A DNA stretch of 64,000 nt from Nematopogon swammerdamellus (taxonomy: Eukaryota; Arthropoda; Insecta; Lepidoptera; Adelidae). The stretch covers positions 620,001 to 684,000 of the forward strand of contig OX336359.1 of NCBI GenBank assembly GCA_946902875.1, read 5' to 3'. Of the stretch, positions 45,801 through 60,093 are shown one piece after another (positions within the stretch are counted from its first letter, which is position 1; each line of letters begins with the position of its first letter). The position numbers and the translations under genes are program-made. The notes beneath the pieces are model-generated. The model had not been told where the DNA came from. It saw only the letters and a program-made list of their open reading frames with translations, and did no database searches.

Positions 45801-47315
45801 TCTAAAGAATTGAATTTTTTTTTCTAAAACCTGACTACGGTTCCTCGAGAAAGTTCCTCGAAGGAAAGTTGGTCGAAAATACTATAGAATGACGTGTGGA
45901 AGAATTATCATTCAAATATTTCATTATCGATCAAATTTCCTTCTTAATTCGTACATTTTTAGTAGTAGGATTTATAATTGTGTTTTACTTTTCACGGCCG
46001 CTTCGACTGATGTTCATTCGGTGAGGTGGTCGGTACCGATGAATAAAAAGTATAAACCGCCTCACCTCTTCAGATCAACGTAATGTCTAACACAATTGGC
46101 CAGTATGATTTCACAATTTGTCTCCCACTTCCCGTTGCCATGATCTCCCAGTTCCGAAGCCAGCTCCTCCAGATTGGACATTATGAACCTGACGATCTTG
46201 AGCTGACGAATTATTTGTCCGACTAGAAGAGTGGTTAGAGTATGCGTGCCGACGTATACTAGAATACAAGAAATTATGTAAGGGTAGTAAAGTATGCAGG
46301 TAAATGAAAACGTAGGAACTGTAGCGCTATAGGCAGGTTTTTAATGAATGTAAAATGGTAGGTATGTGTAGGTGAGCGGCCAAAGCACATGCTCCGGCCC
46401 GCCATTATCACCTCCGAGGAGGTAGGCGTCCTACCGGATAGGGGGAGGGGGAGGGATAGGGAGAGATTTAATGTTATATACAACTCTTTACATAAGGCAG
46501 ATGCTTTGCCAAAAACGATACTGTTAAATACACTTACCGCAAGACATGTACTTTGTAAAATACACGCGAGTTACATATTCGATCTGATAGACAGGAGTTT
46601 TCTGCTCGTTCCATGGATATTGTAATTTCAGGGCTAGAAAGATTATCACAATATTGTATTACTTTACTGCATAACTATTCTGTAACTCTAAATGCCTGAT
46701 TGTATCATATTTAAGGCTAATTTAAAAAAACAGCATACAAGATGCAATTTTTAAATGCACAATGTATAAAGCATACTTACGAAACTCTCTGTAATGTGTT
46801 TCTGGGTACAAATATCCCAAAACGATCGGTGAAGAATCATACAGAAATCCAGTAGGAAAAAATGCAGCCGCAAGTACTATCATGCAGATTCTTGCAATGC
46901 GGAAAACTTGAGCTCTAGTTTGCTTCATGAGCTCCATTAGTTCTGCCGTCTTCGCTCCAAGCACTCCATTCCTTAGTATGTAGGAGACTAACTTGATTTC
47001 ACTTTCATATTCGCTGAGAATAAATCTCTCTACCATGTCATGCATTTCATCTTTATAAACCATATGGCATATCAGTACAAAAAATATCATCAATGAAGCA
47101 ACCTCGATCGTTATGCCTTCCGCGAAATCATCCAAACTTGACCAATGGTTTATGATAAAATATATTCCTCCAGAAATCAATACTAAACTTATTCCGATGT
47201 TGCACCACTGCCATATGTATTTTATTTTAACAAACTGTTGTTTAGAAATGTGCAAATAACTAAATCCAGCGCATGTTAGAATAATATTCAGAACTTTAGG
47301 TGCTTTATTAGACAT
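42861..47315 (-). CDS. Odorant receptor OR-C, complete, 7 exons, 413 aa
   Basis: Same family and exon plan as OR-A and OR-B but clearly more diverged. Exons in transcript order: 46781-47315, 46538-46633, 46066-46258, 44950-45055, 44616-44717, 43286-43438, 42861-42917, lengths again 535, 96, 193, 106, 102, 153 and 57 nt. Start ATG 47315 (MSNKAPKVLN). Hydrophobic segments in exon 1 include LVLISGGIYFII, VASLMIFFVLICHMVY and ICMIVLAAAFFPTGFLYD. Exon 3 lacks the SEPGSELWEKN stretch of A and B, having GDHGNGKWETN instead. Exon 6 reads SGRLQICVGGRWWLHGRQHR. All introns are GT-AG. Intron 6 contains a SINE-like insertion shared with OR-D. Confidence 0.88.
42990..43200 (+). mobile_element. SINE type-1 body in OR-C intron 6
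   Basis: ACTGGGATGCTACCACCAGC, CCAGTATAGCCAGCTATCCA, GTGATATTGGCT and GACTTAGCCACCCA match the 3' half of the SINE at 60094-60489. The orthologous copy is at 51815-52025 in OR-D intron 6. Confidence 0.7.
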
Positions 47316-49159
<1,844 letters not shown>

Positions 49160-50590
49160 TCAAAGGCAGTGGAATTCCCAGCCTACAATTTCAAAAGTTT
49201 TGGTGAGGCTATGGACACCAATGCCCCAGCCTCCCACTCCTCCTGGGAGCTCGTTCCGTCAAGGAAAAAGAACTCCCAGAATAGGAAGAAAAACCAGCAG
49301 CAGCTAAAAAAGCAACAGCGCAGGGACACTGCGCGCATGAACAAGTTTAACAAACAGTAACAAATAGAAAAGCGGTGAGGCGGGTAGTGAGGAAGGCGAG
49401 TCTGCCTCCGCGGACAGACCTCGGGCGACTCCGGACTTACCTCAGACGACCACTGGTGGAGGCCAGACCATCAGAAGAGGGCGAGGCCCACCATTCTCCA
49501 GGATGAGGACTCTCTCCTGGACTCCGAGGAAGAATGATGGCAGGTAACAAAACAATTAACCTTATCCAAATTAACCTCCAGAATAGTCAAACAGCAAAGG
49601 CCCCTTTGCGTAGACAGCTGAAAAAACCCCCAAACACCATAGCACTGATCGAAGAGCCGTGGACCAGGAAAGATAGAATTATTTGCGGTCTGACCAACCT
49701 AGGTAGAAAAAATATTTTAAACACCGCCACCAACTAACAGTGGTGGTAACACCAACCAACAACGAACATGCATATATGTACCCAGACATTTAACTACAAG
49801 CATTGTAACACATCACTGTTCCAGGGACCTGACGACCATCAGGGTAGCTCTGGGGCAGTAAGACAAACAACAAGAGGTGTGATGACTTCTTAGGGTAGAT
49901 TTTGTTCTCAGTACTAACCTTGTAATCATTAACAGAGGTAACGAACCCACGTTTATCTCCTCGCGCTACCAAACCATCATAGATCTGACACTAACATCCA
50001 CCAAGATAGCGAACTGCCTATCTGACTGGCACGTCTCAAAGGAAGGCTCGTGTTCAGACCACAGATGGATACAATCCAAGCTGCAGGGAAACCTGCGGCG
50101 ACCAGAACCCAAACGGAACCCCAAGAAAACCGACAAGTCGCTCTTTCAGGAAAAGGTACGTAACTGCCTAAGTACTATACAAACGCCTGGTAACATAAAC
50201 ACAACAGGGGAATCAAGTCATGGGTAAACACCATCAACTCGTGTCTACAAACAACTATCACGATTCCTGTCTACTCAGCGATCCTTCAAAGTATAAACAA
50301 AACAAAAACAGCTGGTGGTGCCCTAAACGAAGTAGAGTATACGAAGAAGGACTTTTTAACAGGTAAAAAAAAACTCGAGTAGAGAGTGACTGGGACTCTT
50401 ATAAAGATACCCTAACGCCCCATAAGCATAGCATTCGGAAGGAAAAGAGAAAATCATGGAGGAATTCTGTAGTGGCATTGAATCCACAACGGAAGCAGCC
50501 AAGCTCAAGAAGGTCCTCTCCAGGGAACCGGACAGGGACTTAGGAAACCTAAAGAAACCTGACAAAAACCTTCACCCAGAATGACAGAGA
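49160..50590 (+). pseudogene. LINE 5' region with endonuclease remnants
   Basis: 49534-49735 encodes the N-terminus of an AP-type endonuclease (NLIQINLQNSQTAKAPLR, IALIEEPWTRKD). 49890-50100 encodes its C-terminal part in pieces (RGNEPTFISSRYQTIIDLTL, DWHVSKEGSCSDHRW). The catalytic core between them is missing. 49160-49360 resembles the Lys and Gln-rich end of an ORF1. No RT follows. I/R1-type by motif; decayed. Confidence 0.65.
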
Positions 50591-51814
50591 ATTTTGTTTT
50601 GCTTTAATTTTTTTTTTCAATTGCATGTAATTTTTCATCAATATTCTGAGGTCTTATTTGAAAGAAGAACATAATACAATTCATTTTTATTTGTGCTACA
50701 TTTTTTGACGATAATTAATTCATTTTAGGTAGGCGCATAAACTTAGAATGCAAACTGGGCAATATCTCCATTCACTATAATTGCTAATAATATCTTCAAA
50801 ATAAATAAAAATGCAAGTTCATTCCATTGTTTATTGAACGTTCCAATAAAATTACTACTTATAAATTCAACTAAATCTAAAGAAAACATCTAAGAAGTGC
50901 GCATTTATTGACACACAGATTCAACTTACAGTATCATAATATTTGTTTTCTTTGTGTTATAAATTTACTTTATTCAGGACAACACGAATAGTATACATTA
51001 CAATCAAATAGTTTCAGTATACTTACAGAGAATATTTATTTTGTTGGTGTTGTTGACTCTAAGCATACATTTTAATAAATTACATACCTACCTGTAATTT
51101 TTTTTTTTATGGAAACTGACACGGTTGGCGACATCACCTACAACATCCGTGATTTCAGCCCATAACACCGGGTGAACTTGGTGCCATGTCAGCCTTCCCT
51201 TCGGTCGTGCCGGCTACAAAAAAACTGTTTAAAATTTAATATATTACAATTAGGTACCTGATTATCGTAATAGACGTGACTATTGTATAGCCGATATATG
51301 TAGGAGTATATGTATAGAAATAGATGAATTTGCTGATTCGTGAACTTAAGTCTCGCATTCGACACTACATTGTCTTGTGGAAATGCTGAACGCATTTAAT
51401 ATTCAGAACTAAGCATTAAATTGTCGAATTACTGGTAATGAAACAAAACGGATAGGTATGCAGTATGCAGATATGGGAAGACGCACTGTTGAGCGAGTGG
51501 CGGCTCAAGATGCGGCGTAGGTCATTCAGAGTCAACTTAAAATACAGATCTATGCAGATTGTGATTTTATTTCTATACATTACATTATTTATATTTATTA
51601 AAATATTATTTAAAAAAAAATTATAACCTTCTTCCACCCGATTAAATATAGGTACTTAAAAATAATAAAATATTACTTAGTTTATTTTTCAGTGACGGAC
51701 AACAGCATTGTGAAGTAAGACATCGAACCTCTCAGGAACTGAAAGTAAATTATATAAATTGTATTATTTGATTGTGCAGGTGACGGGTGCAGCCTACAGG
51801 TGGTGTAGACAAGC

Positions 51815-52025
51815 ACTATGTATCGGACTGGGATGCTACCACCAGCGTACTTAAGGAAAGAGCACCACCTAACTGCTTGGCTGTGTTCTTTTCTAGTCCA
51901 TTATAGCCAGCAATCCAATGGAAAGTCACTGGTATGGCACCTACTCGATGGTTATACTGGCTCGTTTTAATATGTGCTGTAGTCATTCTGACACGCATCC
52001 ACCCAGTATAGGATTATAAATAAAA
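51815..52025 (+). mobile_element. SINE type-1 body in OR-D intron 6
   Basis: Same insertion as 42990-43200 in OR-C, in the same intron and orientation, with matching flanks (GTGCAG-TGACGGGTGCAGCC). Confidence 0.7.
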
Positions 52026-53295
52026 AGGAATACCTATATCTCATAGGAAAACATATAAGAATTAGTATACAAAATATTACTGAGTAAAATTTGTGAATTC
52101 TTACAACTAACCGTTCCAAATGTAGCATAGGAGAGGTCTATGGAGCCGAATATGTACATAGTGATGGGACGCTGGAGCGCTACTTGGAATATCTTGATGC
52201 CGGAGCGGTGTCGGCGTCCGTGCAGCCACCAGCGCCCTCCCACGCCGATCTGAAGACGTCCCGACTGGAACACACATCTCATGGTTCATCTCAAATGTCA
52301 CTTGAAGAAATCATTAATATCACATAATCACATTGTCAGTACAAATGCATTGCTTGCGTACCGCTGAAAGCCTAATTAAGCCTATTATTTTTTTTTAATT
52401 AGTCCGATATGGGTGGCTGAGTCAGAGGGGCTAAAGCACATGCTCAGACCAACCAATATCACCTCCGAGAAGGTAGGTTAAGCTATAATTAAGTAGTAAT
52501 TTTTTTATGAAACCCTACATGGTTGACTTCGCCTGGTTCCTTTCGAAAGGAGGTGCCATGTCAGTCAGCGCTTGCCTTTGGTAGTGCCTGCTACATAATA
52601 TTATGTACCTATTAGAGAGTTGTACCTCATTGATTAACTGTTGACCTTGAACGCAGACCAGCCCCAACTGAAAAGTAGCAGCTGAGCCCATGAAAAGAAT
52701 TCTTAAATTGCGAGGATTCAGCAAACTCTGAAAAAATATACATTAATATTATGTACAGGTATAACAGCTCCATGGAAGTGTTTCCTTTGATCGTACTGGT
52801 TACACTGAAATAGACTGAACGAACACGAACGATTTTCATAGCCGTTTCAACCTAACTTCATTCATTCGGGGCAGTGGCATCAATCTGGACAAGTTAAACC
52901 ATGCATAAACCCTACCACCTAGTAAGGTAGTAAGTAATCTACATAACTAAAGTTAAAATAAAACTAAAAATATTATAATAAGCTGAAGCTCGCACGATAA
53001 GCGTTCCATACAAAAACTTTTACTGTTACATTGTCGAAAAAACCTGCAGTTTTTCTGTAATCTATGGCTCGTATCTACTAACCCAATTAAAATGAAAACT
53101 TTAGTCTTAGAGTTTCGGAAATACAGGTTGTTATTTTTTTATATTTTGCAATCCTTACAGTTATATCTTTCAAATCAAGTGATATTTCATTTCATTTCAT
53201 TTATTCATTTCCATCTTAGGTACCATCGGTACACTTGAGATACCCCACAGTTAGTCAGTCAGTCAGCGTGTAAGCGTCCACTATGCTGGACATAA

Positions 53296-53302
53296 CTCAC
53301 AC

Positions 53303-53348
<46 letters not shown>

Positions 53349-54400
53349 TGCTACCGAACTGGGTGGCTCTGTCCGAGGTCGCAACCTCAGGCGCAGCCAA
53401 TTTCACACCCGAGGAGGTGCCAGTCCGGCTTGGAGGTGGACTAATGTTGCTGGGGAAAGGCTATTAACCCGCGATTTGAAGATCTGTGGATTGTAGGAGT
53501 GGGGGAAGATATTTCCTGGGAGCCCGTTCCACACCTTTGCAGTGCGGCACAAGAACGATTTAGAGAATCGTGCAGTTCGAAGAACACTTCTGTCGACTAC
53601 AAACGGGTGTTCCGCGAGAGTATGGCGGGTTTGGCGAAGGCGAACAGGAGGAGGAGGGATAAGGGAAGCAAGTTCGTCAGAGCAGCGGCCATAGTAGTAC
53701 CGATAAAACAGGCTCAATGACCCAACGATACGTCTGTGCTTTAGAGGTTGAAGGTCCTTTGTGAGTACGGAGTCACCAATGAGGCGAATGGCTCGTCGCT
53801 GAATAGAATCCAAGGCTGAAAGAAGGTACTCAGGGGAACCCTCCCAAAGATGACTGCAATATTCCATCACCGGTCTTACTTGTGCTTTGTAGAGTGTAAG
53901 CAGTTGGACCGGCGTGAAAAATCGCCGACAGCGGTAAAGGACTCCTAATTTTCGAGACGCTAGTTTCGCCTTGGACTCTATGAACGATCGAAACCCAACG
54001 TCCCTGGACACCTCCATACCCAGGACACCCAGACTACCATCGTTGGGGACTTGGCTGCCCTGAAAAGTGGCTTGGAGAGGAAACGGATCAGCCTTAGTAG
54101 AGAAGGCACAAGCTTGCGTCTTGGCTACGTTGAAGTTGACCAAGTTCTTCTTCCCCCAAGAGGATACTTTTTCGAGAACCTGGTCAACCCGAGCAACAGT
54201 TTCGCGTCTCGCGTTTGCTGCTGAGGCCTCTCTACCCTTCCAGTCCTTGATGAACCCTTCGTGCACCGTGCTGTCGTCCGCGTAACAGTGTATTTCGCCG
54301 AGCGAGAGCATGTCGTTGATGAACAATAAAAACAGCGTAGGCGACAGCACGGATCCTTGTGGAACACCAGCATTGATTGAGTAGTCGGCGATATATAAAT
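53296..54400 (-). mobile_element. LINE, 5'-truncated, in OR-D intron 4
   Basis: Open RT C-terminal part (53403-54390): AGVPQGSVLSPTLFLLFIND, catalytic HCYADDST, a thumb with RPVMEYCSHLWEGSP and LDSIQRRAIRLIG, then a C-terminus with TAKVWNGLP. The 3' UTR is about 60 bp and ends in a long poly(A) (T-run 53308-53346 on the plus strand). Upstream RT motifs, endonuclease and ORF1 are absent. Jockey/CR1-type; clade not certain. Confidence 0.88.
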
Positions 54401-54899
54401 TTAAACTTGTTTATTGGTATTTAACGTTTTATTTAGGTAGTTATTGATGAGCTGTATATGTGCGCGTCATCAAGATCAATCATTATGCCAAGTTTATAAG
54501 TTACTTAGTTTTCGAGTGAAGCCTCTGCGACAGTAGGACGGACGGACACGGAAGTGATCTCATAGGGGTTAACTGTTTTCCTTTTAAAGTACGGAGCCCT
54601 ATAAATGAACTTACCTCTGCTGTCGCTATCATGTACATGGATAAACACAACACGAAGGCCGAGCCAAATGATACAGCCAGGAAAAATGGCTTGAAAGTTG
54701 CATTCAATGTGTGGCAGTACCTGAAATTAATACATAATGTTATGTATTAATGACTTAGGTGTCAGTCAGTCAGTCAGTCAGTCAGTCAGCGTGTAAGCGT
54801 CCACTGCTGGACATACGCCTCTCCAATTTTCCTCCAGTCCTCCCGGCCTTCAGCGGTACGGAACCACTGCTTTCCGCCTCATGACTTAGGTGTACCATA

Positions 54900-54955
54900 A
54901 TATAATACCATATATATATATGGTAATATGGTATTATATATTATGGTATTCTCCG
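54900..54955. repeat. AT-rich palindrome
   Basis: ACCATAATATAATACCATAT followed by its near reverse complement (TATGGTAATATGGTATTATA...). It lies just before the retroelement remnant. Confidence 0.6.
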
Positions 54956-55240
54956 CCCCGACCGGCTGCCGGGGCGGAGAGCCTCAAACGCAACTAATAT
55001 ACAAATATAATTCAAGATTTCGAATTTGTTGCGTTTGCGGTTGAAACCCTCGGTCCGTGGAGCAGTGAAGCCAAAAGCTCGTGGCGAAAAAGAAGAGGCG
55101 TGGACCTCTGCTGGACGCAACTTGTGTCCGCAATCAAGGGCCTACTTCATTCAAAGGGTAAGCCTTGCCATCCATCGGGGGTAATGCCGCAAGTGTTCTA
55201 GGAACATTTTGAAACGCCCCCTTTGATAGTTATTTTAACG
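54955..55240 (+). pseudogene. Retroelement C-terminal remnant, second copy
   Basis: Nearly the same nucleotide sequence as 57780-58040 (GATTTCGAATTTGTTGCGTT, GTCCGTGGAGCAGTGAAGCC) but with indels and stops. Confidence 0.7.
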
Positions 55241-55734
55241 TTTGTTAGGTTCAGTGATTATAAATATAAATATATATAGGTATATAACGCCACGCTTGTT
55301 CACTCGGCCACCCGCCGCTTAAACGGACGTATGCCGCTTGATGAAGTTATTTCTGACGGAATAGTCGCAAGTAACCAAATGTAAAGCTACACCTATCACG
55401 AGAGGCTGCCCTCTAGGCCACTTCTCCTGTACACTATCACAGGGCGGATAATATGTAGTTGTGTCTGCGTCGTAATATGAAATGTCAAATGTACGCAGAT
55501 GAGTCAACTTGCATCACTCCTTTCATGCGGATCAAGTGGACGACGCTGGTATTAAAATAAATGAGGGCTTTAATCGAACTTGGCAGTGGTCAATAGATAG
55601 GTTTAGCTCTCAATCCATAGAAAACGCAATTTTTTTTATAATGGGTACATAGCAACAAGTAGCATAAGTGGTTCAAATGAAACCTGACATTGAGATAAAA
55701 AATGTTCCCATCCCTCTAGTGCAATGTGATCGTA

Positions 55735-56160
55735 ATCTAGGACTGAAGATGGACAGCCATCTCAAATTGGATGACCAAGTTACGAAAAAAATTCAAACTG
55801 CTTTTGGGTGACTAAAAACAATGTACAAAGTTCGCGAGCATATGACTGAGGAGTTGTGGCACATTCTTACAGATGTGCACTTATATTGTCTACTACTGTG
55901 ATACTGTTTACGGTTCCTGTATCCTAAAATAGACACAAAAGAGAATTCAGCGTGTTCAGAATGCTGGCCTGCGTTTCTGTCGTCCAATCAGACGTGGACA
56001 AGGGATAACGCCCGTTCTGGACAAGCTGAATATCCTCAACATGGAGAACAGGCGCGTCCTTCACCTCGCCGCGCAGGTTAATCGCATTGTTCACACAGTA
56101 TGCACTCCAGAGTTGATGTTCGAACATGGATTGGCTACGCGCGGTGAGCAGTAGGTAAAC
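55735..56160 (+). pseudogene. LINE RT thumb remnant
   Basis: Broken frames read LGLKMDSHLKLDDQV, then with stops LKTMYKVREHMTEELW, then ACLRFC-RRR...ITPVLDKLNILNMENRR. This is the order of the thumb region of a Jockey-type RT. Several stops and frameshifts. Confidence 0.6.
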
Positions 56161-56169
56161 TTCTCATAA

Positions 56170-56495
56170 TATGTGCCGTGTAGTGCCGGTACTTTAAAAG
56201 AATAGCCCCACTGCATCTCTCCCCGTGTATGTCGTAAAAGGCGACTAAGGGATATGACTCCCTTCTTATATTACTAGGTGGTAGGTATTAACCCGCCCGG
56301 ATTGGTACCACCGCACTGAATGAAAGGTCGGTCGAAACGGCTATGTAAATAGTTTGTGTTTTCCGTCCAGTTGAGTGTAGCCGGCACGACCGAAGGGAAG
56401 CACTGACGTGGCACCAAGTTCAGCGGGTGTTATGAGCTGACATCACGGATTTTGTAGGTGATGTAGCCAACCATGTCAGTTTACATAAAAATCTA
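56170..56495 (+). mobile_element. SINE type 2
   Basis: TACTAGGTGGTAGG, GATTGGTACCACCGCACTGA, then a tail with GCACTGACGTGGCACC and GATGTAGCCAACCATGTCAG and TTTACATAAAAA. It shares its middle with the type-1 SINE at 60094-60489 but has a different 3' tail. Confidence 0.6.
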
Positions 56496-56599
56496 TACAT
56501 ATAATAAAATCGTAGAGGTAAGAAAGTCTGTACATTGAATGTATTCGGAAAAAAACTAACCAGGGTGGCTTAAAATGAGACAGGGTGGCTTAAAACAGT

Positions 56600-56646
56600 T
56601 TTTAAAATTTTTGTTTGTTTGTTTGTTTGTTTGTTTGTTTGTTTGT
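56600..56646. repeat. (GTTT)n microsatellite
   Basis: About 9-10 GTTT units, followed by GCATCACGCAAAAACCACTG, a motif that I recall as common at ends of lepidopteran repeats. Confidence 0.8.
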
Positions 56647-56949
56647 CTGTACGCGCATCACGCAAAAACCACTGAACGGAATTAGACGAAACTTTGTATA
56701 GTGGCAGTTTATATGCCGGATTAACATAATACGCAAAAAAAATTAACAAAAATAAAAAAAAATTAACAATTATAAACATTATTGCGCGTTTAAAATCACG
56801 TAGTCCAAAGTAAAGGTAAAAACAATTTTAAATGTCATGTTGACAACGGAGAACTGTCATCTCGACGTGAGCTGGCCGGTGACAAATTGTTTGATAAATA
56901 AAAATAATAATTGAAAGTCGAAGTTATGTCGCTGTCATTGGTGCAATAA

Positions 56950-58485
56950 AATTTATATATCTGTTGCCCGCGGCTTCGCTCGCGTGAAATTCGTATTTAA
57001 AAAAAAGAAAGTAAGTAACTAAAGAAGGGCCCGAAGGCGGATCTGCGCTCACGTAAACGATGAAAGTAACTAAGGGCGAGGCGAAAGGCGGAGCTGATTT
57101 CAGGAAGAAGAAAAACATTCTTGAAGAAAATAAGTAACTAAGGGCGAGGCCGAAGGCCAAGCTCTATTCTGGAAGACCATAAACCTTCTCGAAGAAAGTA
57201 AGTAACTATGGGCGAGGCCGCAGGCCGAGCTGCGTTCAGGAAGAAGCTAAACCATCTTGAAGAAAGTAAGTAACTAAGGCGAGGCCGAAGGCCGAGCTAC
57301 GTTCGGATAATTGAAAAACCATCTCGAAGAAAGCAAGTAACTAAGGGCGAGGCCGAAGGCCGAGCTGCGTTCAGGAAGAAGCTAAACCATCTTGAAGAAA
57401 GTAAGCAACTAAGGCGAGGCCGAAGGCCGAGCTACGTTCTGACAAATGATAAACCATCTCGAAGAAAGCAAGTAACTAAGGGCGAGGCCGAAGGCCGAGC
57501 TACGTTCAGGAAGAAGCTAAACCATCTCGAATAAAGTTAATTAATATTAAGATTGAGTTAATTTAATTTAAATTTTATTATAAAGTCCACGCTTCTAACG
57601 GCAAATATACCGTGCATCCTAGAACCTCGCGGTTATTCCCGGCTGGATGGCAAGGGGCCCGATGCTAGAGACCTTAGTGCCATGGACTAAGGGTAGTTCT
57701 TTGATGTGGGACGCCACTTTGGTTCTCACATTGGCTCCAAGTCACGTTAGAACATCTTCAAGAGCGGCTGGCGCGGCCCAGGCTGGGGCGGAGAGCCTCC
57801 AACGCAGCAAATATAGAAATATAATTCAAGATTTCGAATTTGTTGCGTTTGCGGTTGAAACCCTCGGTCCGTGGAGCAGTGAAGCCAAAAGAGGCTTGAA
57901 CTGGTTGACGCAACTGGTGTCCCGTCATCAAGGGCTTATGTACTTCATTCAAAGGGTAAGCCTTGCCATCCAGCGGGGTAATGCCGCAAGTGCTCTAAGA
58001 ACATTTGAAAATGCCCGTTTTGATAGTTATTTTAATGTTTGTTAGGTAGGTTTAATTCTTTAGTTATTAATATTACTTTTTTATTTTTTTATGAAATAAA
58101 TAGATTGAGTAAACGATATTATATTCTATCGAAGAAAGGAAGTCTTTAAGGGCGAGGCCCGAAGGCGGAAGAGGGTTTTTGGTTTACCTGAACGCAGCTC
58201 GGCCTTCGGCCTCGCACTTAGTTCCTTCCTTTCTTCCAGAAGGTTTGTCGTCTTCCTGAACGCAGCTCGGCCTTCGGCCTCGCCCTTACTTACTTCCTTT
58301 ATTTGAGAAAGGTTTATCGTTTACCTGAAAGCAGCTCGGCCTTCGGCCTCGCCCTTAGTTAGTTACTTTCTTTAAGAAGGTTTATCGATTACCTGAACGC
58401 AGCTCGGCCTTCGGCCTCGCCCTTAGTACTTACATTCTTCTTTGGAATACGAATTTCACGCGAGCGGAGCCGCGGGCTCAGCTAG
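56950..58485. mobile_element. Foldback element with minisatellite arms
   Basis: Left end CCCGCGGCTTCGCTCGCGTG at 56967 and right end its near reverse complement at about 58456-58476. Inside each end are tandem units of 67-69 bp (phase points 57142, 57211, 57278, 57346, 57413 and 57481; inverted at about 58211, 58278, 58349 and 58417), each containing the self-complementary core GAGGCCGAAGGCCGAGC. The centre (57540-58130) holds a captured retroelement fragment. No transposase is present. Confidence 0.75.
57640..58045 (+). pseudogene. Retroelement C-terminal region, third copy, inside the foldback element
   Basis: Open frame of about 132 codons: LVPWTKGSSLMWDATLVLTL, KYRNIIQDFEFVAFAVETLG, FIQRVSLAIQRGNAASALRT. 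Colinear with the broken copy at 38960-39798. RT and the Cys/His cluster are absent. There is no reason to think it is expressed. Confidence 0.7.
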
Positions 58486-59855
58486 TATATATATATATCT
58501 AAACACAGGGGGGCGGCATTTGAGGGATCCTTCCGTTGTGAAGCAACTATTATGTTGAAACAAAATACCACCACCTCTAAAATGTAATAAAAATGTCGCA
58601 TTTAAAATTAAAAATTAACTGTTGTTGATGGCACCACAACAACTGTTGTAATAAATATTATATTTTATGGATGTTATATTTTAATTTAATATGTTTTTTT
58701 TTTGTCGATGTTTGTTAGGATATTATGTTTTATATACTATGTCTTTATTTTCACGTTTTTATAATACTATATTTATATTAATTCTATGTATAGATAATAA
58801 AATTAAAAATATACAAAATTAAGGTGATGTTAGACTGCGTCTGACTCGAATTTCAAGAAGAATGCCGGCAATATTACTTACCTGACAGATTCAGTTTTAA
58901 TATATGTAAAACTTCATCTATCAGCGCAGATCGAAGGCTTTTTGAAAACACGATTTGATTAACTTCGCTCGATAGAAAAAAATCATGAACATGGCTCTGA
59001 ATTTCGTTTTAAAAACGTATTTAAGGCAACGTGACCAAATCAGGGATTTGGAAAAAATAAATTTTATTCGTTTAATGAATATCTAGATTGAAGGCTTTTT
59101 ATTTTTTTGTTTAGATTCGTAGTTTTGGAATAAAAAAATAAAAATCAAATTGTCGCTTACGCTAAATATTCCGAGCAGCGTGACTGCGCTTTATCCTACT
59201 CCAACCTACGAAAGCGGCGTCTCGCTATCTTGCCGGAGTTGCCGGTCGCCCGACACGCCCCAGTCACCCCCAGAAGCTCGAAGTGAGAGGACGCGCGCGC
59301 TCGTGACGATCCACTCGAAATAATTTACGCAAAATCGTACCTACTAAAGCACTACAGCTATGGGAAACAAAGCAAGACGGTACGTCAGCGAATTAGGGTA
59401 TGATTTAGTATAGCGCGGCATTATCAGAAGATTTCTGGTAGTTGGTACTGGTGGGCGAGGGTTTAAGGAGCTATTAGCAAAAACTAATTTTCCACGGAGA
59501 CTTCTACTTTCGGATATTTTTTTTTTATAAAATGTTTTTATCTGTTCCTGCAACTTTGTCACACTCACTCGCTTGCTGTACACATACGCCCCCTTACTAC
59601 TGCTTCATGTGACAAGGTACCACTTTTTGATCCATTTTCTTCGGGTGAGGGGGAGCAGTGAATATGTTGGGGGAGGGGGGGAGCACTGTCCCTGAAAGAA
59701 ACACATCGGAAGTCGAGCCCCCTTTTCCAAAAAAATTCACAGATTTCGTGTCTTACACGACTATCGAGCACACTGAAAATGAATATACGGAATTCGAAAA
59801 AATATTGTCGCTGAGCGACACAAGAAAGTCGGGATAAGGAAAAGGTTAGTTGGGT
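58486..59855. other. Spacer, no gene seen
   Basis: AT-rich, with a GC-richer patch at 59180-59320. The open frames here are short, overlapping and without features. Confidence 0.5.
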
Positions 59856-60060
59856 TCTGATGATGGAGCCGGAATGAAGCCATAGGAACTCCTAAACCAC
59901 ACATGATAAATCGACCGTGTTTGGGCTCGTTGGATTTGTCTTCGCAAGTACTCTAGTCATATGTTATTTCCAAGGTCCTGATGATGGAGCCGGAAGGAAG
60001 CCATAGGAACTCCTAAACTACACATGATAAATTCACCATATTTGGGCTCGTTGGATATAT
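59856..60060. repeat. Tandem pair of units of about 120-130 bp
   Basis: TCTGATGATGGAGCCGGAA...CCATAGGAACTCCTAAAC...TTTGGGCTCGTTGGAT occurs twice in direct order. Diverged relatives lie at 16945-17100. Confidence 0.8.
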
Positions 60061-60093
60061 CATATCTTCACAACTCTCCGAGATATATATATT

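Larger units (their letters stand above)
51682..54720 (-). pseudogene. Odorant receptor OR-D, last four exons only
   Basis: Exons 54615-54720, 52626-52727, 52112-52264 and 51682-51738 correspond to exons 4-7 of OR-A, B and C (106, 102, 153 and 57 nt), all open and with intact GT-AG sites. Very close to OR-C (SGRLQIGVGGRWWLHGRRHR). The C-terminus is MSYFTMLLSVTEK. No exon 1-3 counterpart was found between 54721 and 64000, whereas intron 3 of the other copies is 0.3-1.0 kb. Either exons 1-3 lie beyond the window behind a very long intron, or the copy is a 5'-truncated duplicate. Typed as a pseudogene for that reason; a functional partial gene cannot be excluded. Confidence 0.75.

Noticed and set aside
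53253..53346. Long T-run as assembly padding
   Set aside because: It is the expected poly(A) tail of the minus-strand LINE that ends there.
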